From contig NZ_AWZT01000048.1 in NCBI RefSeq assembly GCF_000472525.1, positions 179 to 50,393 on the forward strand: a DNA stretch of 50,215 nucleotides. Direction: 5' to 3'. The notes beneath the pieces are model-generated. The model searched no databases. It was not told where the DNA came from and saw nothing but the letters and a program-made list of their open reading frames with translations. Below, piece after piece: positions 1 to 7,492 of the stretch; the first letter of the stretch is position 1, and every line of letters starts with the position of its first letter. The stretch is from Paraburkholderia dilworthii (lineage in GTDB: Bacteria > Pseudomonadota > Gammaproteobacteria > Burkholderiales > Burkholderiaceae). The position numbers and the translations under genes are program-made.

Positions 1-434
1 TGCCGGGGCTGCCGGTGGTGCGCGACCTGATCTGCGACTTCACGCAGTTCTTCAACCAGTATCACTCGATCAAGCCGTACCTGATCAACGACACGCCGCC
101 GCCGGAGAAGGAGCGGTTGCAGTCGCCGGAGGAGCGCGACGAGCTCGACGGGCTGTACGAGTGCATTCTGTGCGCGAGCTGCTCGACGTCGTGCCCGAGC
201 TTCTGGTGGAATCCGGACAAGTTCGTGGGTCCGGCGGGTTTGTTGCAGGCCTACCGGTTCATCGCGGACAGCCGCGATGAGGCGACCGGCGAGCGGCTCG
301 ATAACCTGGAAGACCCGTACCGCCTGTTCCGCTGCCACACGATCATGAACTGCGTCGACGTCTGTCCGAAGGGGCTGAACCCGACCAAGGCGATCGGCAA
401 GATCAAGGAATTGATGGTGCGCCGCGCGGTTTAA
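1..434 (+). CDS. sdhB: Succinate dehydrogenase iron-sulfur subunit, 3' part
   Basis: Partial gene cut by the window edge; the reading frame is open from base 3 and ends at TAA 432-434. SdhB carries electrons from the SdhA flavin through three Fe-S clusters to membrane ubiquinone (complex II, TCA cycle). Visible are the ferredoxin-like CxxCxxCxxxCP motif (CILCASCSTSCP) for the 4Fe-4S cluster and a second set, CHTIMNCVDVCPKG, which with the last Cys of the first motif binds the 3Fe-4S and 4Fe-4S centres. The roughly 90 N-terminal residues holding the 2Fe-2S domain lie outside the window. Family members are about 233 aa, so the C-terminus is complete. In related genomes sdhE and gltA usually follow; here neither does. 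Confidence 0.95.
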   Translation, partial: PGLPVVRDLICDFTQFFNQYHSIKPYLINDTPPPEKERLQSPEERDELDGLYECILCASCSTSCPSFWWNPDKFVGPAGLLQAYRFIADSRDEATGERLDNLEDPYRLFRCHTIMNCVDVCPKGLNPTKAIGKIKELMVRRAV

Positions 435-556
435 TAGCACGGTTTGATAGCGCTTTCCTGAGCGCTGTCCGATAGAAATCATCGGGACATCATCGCGTTT
501 TGCCTGGGGTCTCGTTCTGAGAGACCAGCGCCGCCCACATCTCGCAACCGCAGTCT

Positions 557-582
557 GATCGCCCGGAGACTCCCGGGCGGTC
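557..582. terminator. GC-rich hairpin between convergent sdhB and ppnP
   Basis: GATCGCCCGG pairs with CCGGGCGGTC across a six-base loop (9 of 10 pairs). It sits between the convergent ends of sdhB and ppnP, but neither strand has a following T run, so it would be a weak or Rho-assisted terminator. Two smaller hairpins precede it: AGCGCT/AGCGCT near 450-470 and GGTCTC/GAGACC near 508-526. Confidence 0.35.
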
Positions 583-607
583 AGGCGCAGCACACGCTCA
601 ATCGCTC

Positions 608-928
608 TTACAGATAGCTGCAAACGTAATCGAGCGTTTCGATCACGTCGATGTCGAAGCGGCTCTTGCCGGGCACCGAAAACGACTCGCCCGCGCGGTA
701 GGTCTTCCACTCGTCGCTGCCTTCGAGGCGAATGCGGCATTGGCCGGCTTGCACTTCCATCAGTTCCGGCGCGTCCGTACCGAAGTTCAGTGTGCCAGGC
801 AAGATCACGCCCAGCGTCTTGCGCGTGCCGTCGGCGAACAGAACGGTGTGCGACACGCACTTGCCGTCGAAGTACACGTTGGCGCGTTTGATAACGGAAA
901 CCTGATCGAATTGCGTTGCGGCCGTCAT
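608..928 (-). CDS. ppnP: Pyrimidine/purine nucleoside phosphorylase PpnP (YaiE/DUF1255)
   Basis: A 106-aa single-domain cupin that phosphorolyses several nucleosides to free base and ribose-1-phosphate in the cytosol. The sequence is typical of the family from FDQVSVIKRANVYFDGKCVSHTV through the GVILPGTLNFGTDAPE stretch to the end DYVCSYL. The ATG at 928 was chosen because it gives the usual family length (94-106 aa) and is preceded by an AGGAA site; an in-frame ATG 14 codons upstream would add an unconserved tail. The upstream gene on the same strand (1088-1858) is 159 bp away, so the two need not share a transcript. Confidence 0.9.
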   Translation of the reverse strand: MTAATQFDQVSVIKRANVYFDGKCVSHTVLFADGTRKTLGVILPGTLNFGTDAPELMEVQAGQCRIRLEGSDEWKTYRAGESFSVPGKSRFDIDVIETLDYVCSYL

Positions 929-1087
929 GGCGGTGTTCCTATGAATCGTCGTGAAGGGAAGCTTTGGCACCGCGCTGCGGCAGCGTGCCGTACGCGGTCT
1001 GCGCCGACCGTCTGCGCGAGCTTGCAGTCGGTCGCAAACCCGCCATCATACAGACGTCGTGCAACGATATCGGCACGGCGCCAAAGA

Positions 1088-1858
1088 TCAATCGGCCCGG
1101 CGCCAGCGGCCGGAATCGGGGCACACGACTACCGGCTCGCCGTTCAACAATACTTGCTCCGCATCCGGATGCGAGACGGACAAAGGAGCAACGTCGAACT
1201 CGATATCAAGCGCACGTGCAACGTGCGCGTCTTCGATAGCGAGCTCCCACGTCAGGAATATCTGCACGCAATCCTGATCCAGCGTGAAGTCGTCCGCATT
1301 GAAACCGCTACGGCCGCGTCGAACCACGCCATGAGGCTGGCCGGTGTCGAATATCACCGCTGTTCCCCGCGTCAACGGAATGCGATGCCCGGTAGAGGCG
1401 AAATGCAGGTCGAGACCTTTGTCGTCGCTCAGGAACAGGTTGCAGAACGCCGCGCCTCCGTATTGCATCGCGTCATGGTGATACCTCGCGCCGCGGCAAG
1501 CCATTAAGGCTGTGTCGCTGGAGGCGAGCACGTCGGGCAATCCGAGTGAGCGCGTCCAGTCCGACATCGCCTGAACGCAGCGCGGGTAGTCTGGCCAACG
1601 CATACGCGTTCGCGCGAAAGGGATTACTTCGACGTCGCCGGACTCGAGAATCATGCGCGACGACGTCTCCTTCTGCCAATCTATAAGCACACGTTGAGGG
1701 AGTTCAGGTATATCGACGATGCTTGACAGCACGATGTCGCCCACGCTTCGACTGCGAATGGCATCGCCACTGGAGAAATAGGAGATCAGCATGTCTGGCG
1801 CTCGATGCCACTGGGAAGACGACTCATGCGCGCATTGTAACGACAGCATCCGCAGCAT
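1088..1858 (-). CDS. Hypothetical protein, possible 2OG-Fe(II)-like double-stranded beta-helix fold
   Basis: 256 aa, not recognised as a named family. The start at 1858 has a good ribosome site (TAGGAAAGCG) seven bases upstream. The C-terminal half has features reminiscent of 2-oxoglutarate/Fe(II) oxygenases: a possible HxD at H127-D129 (RYHHDA), beta-rich segments, an RGTAVIFDTGQPHGV stretch giving a possible distal metal His at H176, and basic residues R180-R183 nearby that could bind a 2OG carboxylate. The N-terminal 90 residues show no motif I know. No signal peptide or membrane segment is visible. It lies 159 bp upstream of ppnP on the same strand. The oxygenase reading is an inference from motif spacing only. 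Confidence 0.6.
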   Translation of the reverse strand: MLRMLSLQCAHESSSQWHRAPDMLISYFSSGDAIRSRSVGDIVLSSIVDIPELPQRVLIDWQKETSSRMILESGDVEVIPFARTRMRWPDYPRCVQAMSDWTRSLGLPDVLASSDTALMACRGARYHHDAMQYGGAAFCNLFLSDDKGLDLHFASTGHRIPLTRGTAVIFDTGQPHGVVRRGRSGFNADDFTLDQDCVQIFLTWELAIEDAHVARALDIEFDVAPLSVSHPDAEQVLLNGEPVVVCPDSGRWRRAD

Positions 1859-2211
1859 GTTCGCTTTCCTACCGCGCGTCGGCTATGCGCTTGTAATGGC
1901 ACCGCCGTTGGCCTGTGCGTACCTGTCCTGCCCACAGTCGCTGAGTGCGACTTCGCTTGATCCGATGACTCACACGTGGCGATAACCGCGACGAGCCGCG
2001 CGAATGCAGCCGACAACGGCATCGCCGTTCGTACGACGCTCGCGCGCACGCTCGGCGCTTCTGGCGACGTGATCAATGCGCGGCCGCGATAGCGATGGCT
2101 GTCGCGGGCAAGGCGCCCGTCAACACGATCACGCGTCTGCCTCGGTCGGAAATCAAGGCCGGCTTTCGCGCCGCGCCGGCCGCAACCGCGCGACGCACGG
2201 TAGAGCGCTTG
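1859..2211. other. Gene-free stretch
   Basis: About 350 bp without a convincing gene. Short open frames exist on both strands but none has a ribosome site and recognisable sequence together. A plus-strand stretch near 1982-2090 (reading roughly ADNGIAVRTTLARTLGASGD) looks as if it was once coding, but the frame is closed and I cannot name a parent family. It contains the upstream region of the 1088-1858 gene. Confidence 0.4.
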
Positions 2212-3003
2212 CTAGTCACTGCCTGCACCACCCGCCGCTGCATAGCGCCCGGGCGTGATTCCGGTCGCGCGCCTGAACATGTCGATAAAGGCGCTCACGT
2301 TCTCGTAGCCGAGTTCGAGCGCGATGGTCGTCACGCTGACCCCCTCGGCGACTAGCTCCAACGCGCGAAACAACCGCGCCTGCGCGCGCCACTGCGCAAA
2401 GCTGAGACCCGTCTCGGCGACGAACCGCCGGCTTAGCGTGCGCGGCGAAAGTCCTGCCCATTCGGCCCATTGCTCCAGACGGCGCGAGTCGGAAAGATTG
2501 CGCGTCAGCGCGTCGGTGATGCGCACAAGCCGCGCATCTTCAGGGCTTGGCAAACCCAGCAATTCCGCCTTCGACGCCGCCAGTTCGTCCACGATGACTT
2601 CGGCAATGCGAGTCTGTTGTGCACCGAGTAGTGCGCCGTTCCAACTCGCCGCACGGCGCACGGCCGCTCGCAGCAGCGGCGTCGTACGGATCGCGCGAGG
2701 CTCGGGCGGTAACGCGGCGCACCTGTGCTCCGCAATGAACACGCTCCACCCCGAAAACGGACCGTGCGACCGGATCGAATGCTCGCAATGCGGTGGAATC
2801 CAGATTGCATGAATCGCGGGCACGACCCATTGTTGCCGGTTCACGCCGACCGAAGCGAGCCCGCTCAACGCGCCCATCAATTGCCCGCGCGCGTGACTAT
2901 GCGACGAAACCGAGCGGGACTCGCGTTGCGTGAGTTCTGCTGCGGCGAGAAAGGGCTCGTCGGGCGATGTCACGAGCTCTGGACGAATCAACGGAGTGGT
3001 CAT
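2212..3003 (-). CDS. AraC-family transcriptional regulator with N-terminal cupin
   Basis: 263 aa from ATG 3003. Residues 1-140 form an AraC-type cupin sensor (SSHSHARGQL, then VVPAIHAIWIPPHCEHSIRSHG). The C-terminal 100 residues carry two helix-turn-helix motifs (LEQWAEWAGLSPRTLSRRFVAETG and VTTIALELGYENVSAFIDMFRRATGITPGRY). This layout is typical of AraC regulators of small-molecule efflux or detoxification genes. An upstream ATG at 3057 would add 18 unconserved residues, and a TATAAA-like -10 lies between the two starts on this strand, favouring 3003. It is divergent from the small gene and quinone reductase starting at 3099, its likeliest targets. Confidence 0.88.
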   Translation of the reverse strand: MTTPLIRPELVTSPDEPFLAAAELTQRESRSVSSHSHARGQLMGALSGLASVGVNRQQWVVPAIHAIWIPPHCEHSIRSHGPFSGWSVFIAEHRCAALPPEPRAIRTTPLLRAAVRRAASWNGALLGAQQTRIAEVIVDELAASKAELLGLPSPEDARLVRITDALTRNLSDSRRLEQWAEWAGLSPRTLSRRFVAETGLSFAQWRAQARLFRALELVAEGVSVTTIALELGYENVSAFIDMFRRATGITPGRYAAAGGAGSD

Positions 3004-3098
3004 GGCTGGAAATCGGTATCGATTGGCCTTTATACCTGAGACACACCGACGCTGCATCCCTAGACTGAACTCACTACTATTTCGAGGAGTTCAATGCG

Positions 3099-3383
3099 AT
3101 GCGAGCCGAACAGTTTCTTCCAGACCATGTCGATTCCGTCGACGTTCATGGCGTGACGATACGTAAGGGCACTGTCGCGGCGTTTCTTGCCAATGCGCGT
3201 GTCTGGAGCGCCCCCCGCGCGAGCGAGACAGCGCGTACGCAAGCCGCCGCAGACATTGTCGAAGCGATGCCGTCGTTGCGCGCATCGGGGTTGTTCGATG
3301 TACTGATCATTCGCGATCCGCTATTGCGCGCCTGGATCGACGCACTGCCGCTCACCGCTTCTCCCGGCGAGGCCCAACGATGA
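3099..3383 (+). CDS. Small protein of unknown function, coupled to the downstream reductase
   Basis: 94 aa, no domain recognised. GAGGAG lies about ten bases before the ATG. The stop overlaps the next start (ATGA at 3380-3383), so translation of the two genes is coupled. The sequence reads as a small soluble protein: no signal, no membrane helix, and an A/R-rich middle. Coding composition matches its neighbours. It is divergent from the AraC regulator with about 95 bp between starts, suggesting an AraC-controlled two-gene unit. Confidence 0.7.
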   Translation: MRAEQFLPDHVDSVDVHGVTIRKGTVAAFLANARVWSAPRASETARTQAAADIVEAMPSLRASGLFDVLIIRDPLLRAWIDALPLTASPGEAQR

Positions 3384-4340
3384 AAGCAGCAGTCGTCACA
3401 CAAGCCGGCCCCACGCCCGTCTATTCGGACTTCGATGAGCCGGCGCCGGCGGAGGGCCACGTACTGATCGACGTCGAGGCTTCCGCGCTCAGTCATGTCA
3501 CGCGTGGCAGGGCATCCGGCACGCACTATTCGTCGTCGGCCAGTTTTCCGTTCGTTGCAGGTATCGACGGTGTCGGACGCCGGGAAGACGGCACGCGCGT
3601 CTATTTCTTCGGACCCAGGGAGCCGTCAGGCGGCCTCGCACAGCGAACTCTGGTCGCGCAGCAACAGTGCATCGCAATCCCCGAGGCACTCGATGCCGTC
3701 GCCGCCGCGGCTTTGGCGATTCCCGGCATGTCGTCATGGGCGGCACTCAACGAGCGCGCCAGGTTCGTTGCGGGTGAGACAGTGCTGGTCAACGGCGCGA
3801 CCGGTGCATCGGGACGCCTTGCCGTGCAGATCGCGAAGCATCTTGGAGCCGCCAAAGTGATCGCGACCGGGCGGCATCCGCAGACGCTCAGCGGACTCGA
3901 AGCCGCGGGCGCGGACTGCGTGATTTCCCTCGACCAGGAAGAGCCGGCGCTGCATCGCGCACTGCAACCGCATTTTTCGTGACGGCGTCGACGTGGTGCT
4001 CGACTACTTGTGGGGCGCGAGCGCGCTAAGGTTGCTGACAGCCGCAGCGCAATCGCTCCCCGGCGCTTATCCGATGCGTTTCGTGCAAATCGGCTCGATT
4101 GGCGGCACGACACTTGCGCCACCAGGCGCGGCGCTGCGCGCCTCGGCGATCACGTTGCTTGGCAGCGGTATCGGCAGCGTTCCGTTCGAGCGGCTTTTCC
4201 AAGCTGCCCGCGAAGTGCTGTATGCGGCCGTTCCGGCGCGCCTCGAGATCGCGACGCAGGCGGTCCCTTTAGCCGAACTGGCGACGCATTGGCAAGACAA
4301 CGGGAGTCGCTTGCGCACCGTGTTCACGATGCAAGACTAA
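3380..4340 (+). pseudogene. Frameshifted quinone oxidoreductase / alcohol dehydrogenase family protein
   Basis: The N-terminal frame (3380-3982) has the GroES-like fold start (MKAAVVTQAGPTPVYSDFDEP) and the Rossmann loop VNGATGASGRLAVQIAKHLGA, then stops at TGA 3980-3982. The protein resumes one base out of register (VVLDYLWGASALRLL...) and ends at TAA 4338-4340. Removing one T from the T5 run at 3973-3977 restores a continuous reading, PHFRDGVDVVLDYLWG, of about 319 aa, the usual family length for zinc-free NADPH:quinone reductases. The defect is therefore a single-base insertion in a homopolymer, either a true mutation or a sequencing error. An intact enzyme would reduce quinones or enals with NADPH in the cytosol. 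Confidence 0.85.
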
Positions 4341-4437
4341 CCCGCAGGCGCGGAGCGCACAGAATCAGGAACGATTCGCGATCGCAATTTTCAATTTAAT
4401 GGCGACGCGCGCACGCGGTACGCGGTTTGCTCCGTGC

Positions 4438-4449
4438 CCAATTAATTGG
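4438..4449. promoter_or_regulatory. 12-bp perfect palindrome upstream of the DUF3460 gene
   Basis: CCAATTAATTGG is a perfect palindrome 73 bp before the DUF3460 start in an otherwise GC-rich gap. It may be an operator or the AT-rich core of a promoter. No partner regulator can be named. Confidence 0.3.
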
Positions 4450-4522
4450 CGCCGAGCAGCGGCGTGCCGTGGTTTTGCGCAACGCCATACATCCATCGCG
4501 CGCTTCAGTTCTGGAGGAAAAC

Positions 4523-4723
4523 ATGAAACCGCCTTACGTGTCACCGTTTGAACAGTTCCTTAACCAGGTGAAAGAGCGCAATCCGAAAGTCGACGAAGCG
4601 CAGCAAAAGGGGCGAGCATTACTCTGGGACAAAATGCCAACGGGAGAACTTGATGGCGCACCGGATGGAAAAGGACTGAACGTGCGCCAGCCACCGTACG
4701 TTTATTACAACCACATCGATTAA
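4523..4723 (+). CDS. DUF3460 family protein
   Basis: 66 aa. A strong GGAGG precedes the ATG at 4523 by about seven bases, which decides against the upstream in-frame start at 4427. The sequence (YVSPFEQFLNQVKERNP, then QQKGRALLWDK, then VRQPPYVYYNHID) matches the pattern I know for betaproteobacterial DUF3460: a short amphipathic helix, the GRALLWDK box and a Tyr-rich end. Function is unknown. A zinc-ribbon gene follows 104 bp later on the same strand. Confidence 0.75.
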   Translation: MKPPYVSPFEQFLNQVKERNPKVDEAQQKGRALLWDKMPTGELDGAPDGKGLNVRQPPYVYYNHID

Positions 4724-4827
4724 ACGCCAGGCGCTGCGCGGCCGTTGCAGGAATTATGGACGTCGATGTACTTGCTTCAACGTCGCCACGACGCAACGCC
4801 GGCATCAATCTCTTGAGGGAGGAAGCA

Positions 4828-4998
4828 ATGACTGCTCATGCGGGAGAAAAGGCGGAAAAAACCGGCGACTTCCGGTGCGCCAAATGTCATCACTCGGTAC
4901 ATGTGCAAAAGGGCCATTCGATTCCGAAGTGCCCCAATTGCGGAAGCGAAAGCTATTCGACGCGCGTCCGCGAGCCGGGCAACAAGTCCAGCAGTTAG
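4828..4998 (+). CDS. Small zinc-ribbon protein
   Basis: 56 aa with one zinc ribbon: C17-x-x-C20 and C35-x-x-C38 (FRCAKC ... PKCPNCG). GAGGGAGG lies seven bases before the ATG; an upstream in-frame ATG at 4756 lacks a ribosome site. Probably a cytosolic zinc-binding protein; its partner is unknown. The C-terminus (STRVREPGNKSSS) is probably disordered. Confidence 0.75.
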   Translation: MTAHAGEKAEKTGDFRCAKCHHSVHVQKGHSIPKCPNCGSESYSTRVREPGNKSSS

Positions 4999-5021
4999 CG
5001 TCGCGTGCCAGCGTTGCCGCT

Positions 5022-5816
5022 TTACTGCTGCGCATGCCTGGCTGCGTCCTCGATCACCGCGGCCACTTCTTTCGGACGCGATTCGTAGACCGAGTGGCTT
5101 GCGCCCGCCAGCACCGTGGTATGGCTATGCGCGCGCTGGTAGTAGAAGCGCTCCAGGTCGGGATTGATGATCTTGTCGTCGGCGGCCACGATGCCCCAGC
5201 TCGGCTTCGTTGTCCATGCGGCGACTGTGATTGGCGCGGAGAAGACCTTGGCCGCCGTGAGAATCTGCGAGCGTGACTCGAATTCGGCTTGCTTGAGCGG
5301 CAGGTCGGCCGCGAAATCCTTCGCGAAATCCGCGGGATTCAGATACGTGTAACCGTCGTCCGTTTTCCTGATGGCGCCCGCCTGTTTCGACGTGTAGCTC
5401 GGCATCATCTTGCCCAGATCACTTTCGTCTTCGCCGACTGCCGGCGCATGAGCCGCGACGTAGACCAGCCCCGCTACCTTGGGATCGACTCCGGCTTCGG
5501 TTATCACCGAGCCGCCATAGCTGTGCGCGACCAGAATGGCGGGGCCATCCTGCATGTCGATCACCCGCCTGGCTGCGGCTACATCGTCGTCGAGCGAGGT
5601 CAGCGGCTCCTGCACCATCGTGACGTGATAGCCGTCTTTGGTCAGGATGTCATAGACCGGCCTCCATCCAGAGCCGTCGACCCATGCGCCGTGGACAAGC
5701 ACAATGTTATGGATCGGCGCTTTGGCCGCTTGTGCATCCTGCGCCATTGCATTGGCGGACGCAAACATGCATGAGGATAACGAAAGAACCGTTGCGGCTA
5801 AAGGCAATATCTTCAC
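5022..5816 (-). CDS. Secreted alpha/beta-fold hydrolase
   Basis: 264 aa from GTG 5816, the start that places GGAG eight bases upstream and yields a clean signal peptide (MKILPLAATVLSLSSCMFASANAMAQ). An ATG at 5861 would add 15 residues before it. The oxyanion segment is VLVHGAWVDGSGW, the nucleophile elbow AHSYGGS (GxSxG-like), the acid region VAADDKIINPD and the catalytic His in AGASHSVYES. This resembles the EstC/methylketone-synthase-type esterases with an HGAW motif. The Cys in SLSSCMF could form a lipobox but is not well placed. The substrate is unknown. Confidence 0.85.
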   Translation of the reverse strand: MKILPLAATVLSLSSCMFASANAMAQDAQAAKAPIHNIVLVHGAWVDGSGWRPVYDILTKDGYHVTMVQEPLTSLDDDVAAARRVIDMQDGPAILVAHSYGGSVITEAGVDPKVAGLVYVAAHAPAVGEDESDLGKMMPSYTSKQAGAIRKTDDGYTYLNPADFAKDFAADLPLKQAEFESRSQILTAAKVFSAPITVAAWTTKPSWGIVAADDKIINPDLERFYYQRAHSHTTVLAGASHSVYESRPKEVAAVIEDAARHAQQ

Positions 5817-5895
5817 GGCGAAACTCCATTGATAACGATTAGATAATGGGGCGCAGCGCATGAAGGCAAAGCTCGCGGCGTCCGGCTCGCATCAC

Positions 5896-6246
5896 TCAAC
5901 TACCCGCGTACAGGTTGCAGAAGCTAACGGGGCCAACGCAAACCGATTGCATCGCCATATGCGATGCAGCACCCGACGCGGAGCTGCCGCTCTGTGCGAC
6001 GCCCCCGACGGCCTGCGTGGTCAGTTCGCGATCGCCTTGTGCAGCGACTTTTTCTTCCGCAGCCTGGATATCAGCCGGGTAGTTATCATCGTCACCGCTG
6101 GTGGGCCGGTACCCGGCGTGCTCGACACGCACGAGATCGGCACGAACTTGGGCACGTGTGAGCGGAGCGCTCGATTGAGCAAAGCTAAGAATCGGGGCGC
6201 CAAGGGTGCAAACGGCGAGAGCGATACTCACGAACATCTTTGACAT
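5896..6246 (-). CDS. DUF4148 family secreted protein
   Basis: 116 aa. The start at 6246 has AAGGAG nearby; an upstream in-frame start would lose the signal peptide position (MSKMFVSIALAVCTLGAPILSFAQ). The mature part begins with the DUF4148 signature LTRAQVRADLVRVEHAGYRP followed by DDNYPADIQAAEEKV. The tail is Ser/Ala/Gly rich and contains two Cys (VCVGPVSFCN). These small periplasmic proteins are very numerous in Burkholderiaceae; their function is unknown. Confidence 0.88.
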   Translation of the reverse strand: MSKMFVSIALAVCTLGAPILSFAQSSAPLTRAQVRADLVRVEHAGYRPTSGDDDNYPADIQAAEEKVAAQGDRELTTQAVGGVAQSGSSASGAASHMAMQSVCVGPVSFCNLYAGS

Positions 6247-6604
6247 GATTGATACTCCTTTAATAAGTAAATTGGCTGCGCGACAGAAGCCGCAGACAAG
6301 GTCGAACAAACCCGGCAGAGCGAATCCCCGCCGGATAGCATTCAATATCGGATTCCTAACTATATGGCGACCCGGTATTACGGACTGGGTTGGATCCTCG
6401 GAACTTCTCTCTAATTCGGTCCTGGGTCAACGCTGTTTAATCTTGCTACATAGGGGCAAACACGAGGCGGCGGCGTTTATTCCAGAGTTTTTCGCAACTC
6501 GACAGATTGCGGTGTCTCGCGCCCGGCAAAGTCTTACCGGGCGGGCCGCATGGAAGATAGCCAGGCGAGCGCCGTGCAACAACGCGCTTCAGCGCTTCAG
6601 CGCT
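6247..6604. other. Gene-free stretch with an 8-bp tandem repeat at its edge
   Basis: No supportable gene. The part next to 6246 is the leader and promoter of the DUF4148 gene (AT-rich TTACTTATTA just before its ribosome site). Bases 6584-6612 hold the tandem unit GCGCTTCA about 3.6 times, running into the stop codon of the methyltransferase. Confidence 0.5.
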
Positions 6605-7423
6605 TCAGCGCTGCACGCTAATCACATGCGCCTGAATTTTCCCGTCGACCGGTCCTGTGCCGAATCGTCTTGCAATCGCCGTCTCAGCCGCTAACGTGGC
6701 GTCGCTGGAACTCGCGCCGGAACGGGCATCGATTTCGTTGCGCAAGGGCGTTCCCTGGCAATAAGCGACGGCCGGCACGCGAGCCGATACAGCCCGGCTT
6801 CGTGCCGCAATCGTCTCAAGGCGCGGTGCCTCAGTGAAGCCCGCGCCCGCCACGTCGTGTGAAATCGCTTGCGGGTCGCAATAACCGTGCGGTGTACGCA
6901 CGAGGAAAACTGGCGGATCTGTCGGGAAGAGATCAGCAAGCGCCGCGGTGACCGTGTCGGCGAATTCGTTTTCGTCGATACGATCCCAGACGTTGAACAA
7001 CAGCACGCCTTCGCGTCGAAGTACACGCCGAGCCTCGGAAAACGCGCGCGTTTTGTCCGGAAAGAACATGGCCCCGAACTGGCAGACGACCACGTCGAAA
7101 CTTGCATCGTCGAACGGCAGCCGGGTCGCGTCGGCCTGTTGCCACTTCACCGGCCTCGCCGTACCGATTGCAGCGGCTCGATCGAGCATCGGCTGATTTA
7201 GATCGGTCGCGACCAGGTCAACGTGCGCGGGCAATGCATGCGCCATCGCGCGAGTCAGTACGCCAGTGCCGGCCGCAGTCTCAAGTACGCGTGACGGATG
7301 GTGCATAGCCACCCTTTTCGCAAGATCGGCAGCGTAGGGCTCAAAGATGAGCGGAACGAGGTGACTGTCGTAAAGCTCAGGAATCGAACCGGAGAAACGG
7401 GTGTCGATACGGAAGTTGTCCAC
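6605..7423 (-). CDS. Class I SAM-dependent methyltransferase
   Basis: 272 aa, GTG start with GAGGAG seven bases upstream. Motif I is VLETAAGTGVLTRAM (the SAM-binding glycine loop), followed by the acidic end of strand 2 (VATDLNQPML), motif II/III (QQADATRLPFDDASFDVVVCQFGAMFF) and the post-core RVLRREGVLLFNVWD. This is the UbiE/COQ5-like Methyltransf_11 type; the acceptor cannot be told. It lies 69 bp downstream of the MFS transporter on the same strand, so it may be co-transcribed with it. Confidence 0.88.
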   Translation of the reverse strand: MDNFRIDTRFSGSIPELYDSHLVPLIFEPYAADLAKRVAMHHPSRVLETAAGTGVLTRAMAHALPAHVDLVATDLNQPMLDRAAAIGTARPVKWQQADATRLPFDDASFDVVVCQFGAMFFPDKTRAFSEARRVLRREGVLLFNVWDRIDENEFADTVTAALADLFPTDPPVFLVRTPHGYCDPQAISHDVAGAGFTEAPRLETIAARSRAVSARVPAVAYCQGTPLRNEIDARSGASSSDATLAAETAIARRFGTGPVDGKIQAHVISVQR

Positions 7424-7492
7424 GGCGCCTCCTCATTCGCGGGCGCGCAGTCGCCAACGTCCGGCGATGCGGCCCGCTCTATCACGACTTCA

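Noticed and set aside
1786..2258. Several small open frames on both strands
   Set aside because: No ribosome site combined with recognisable protein; listed as gene-free.
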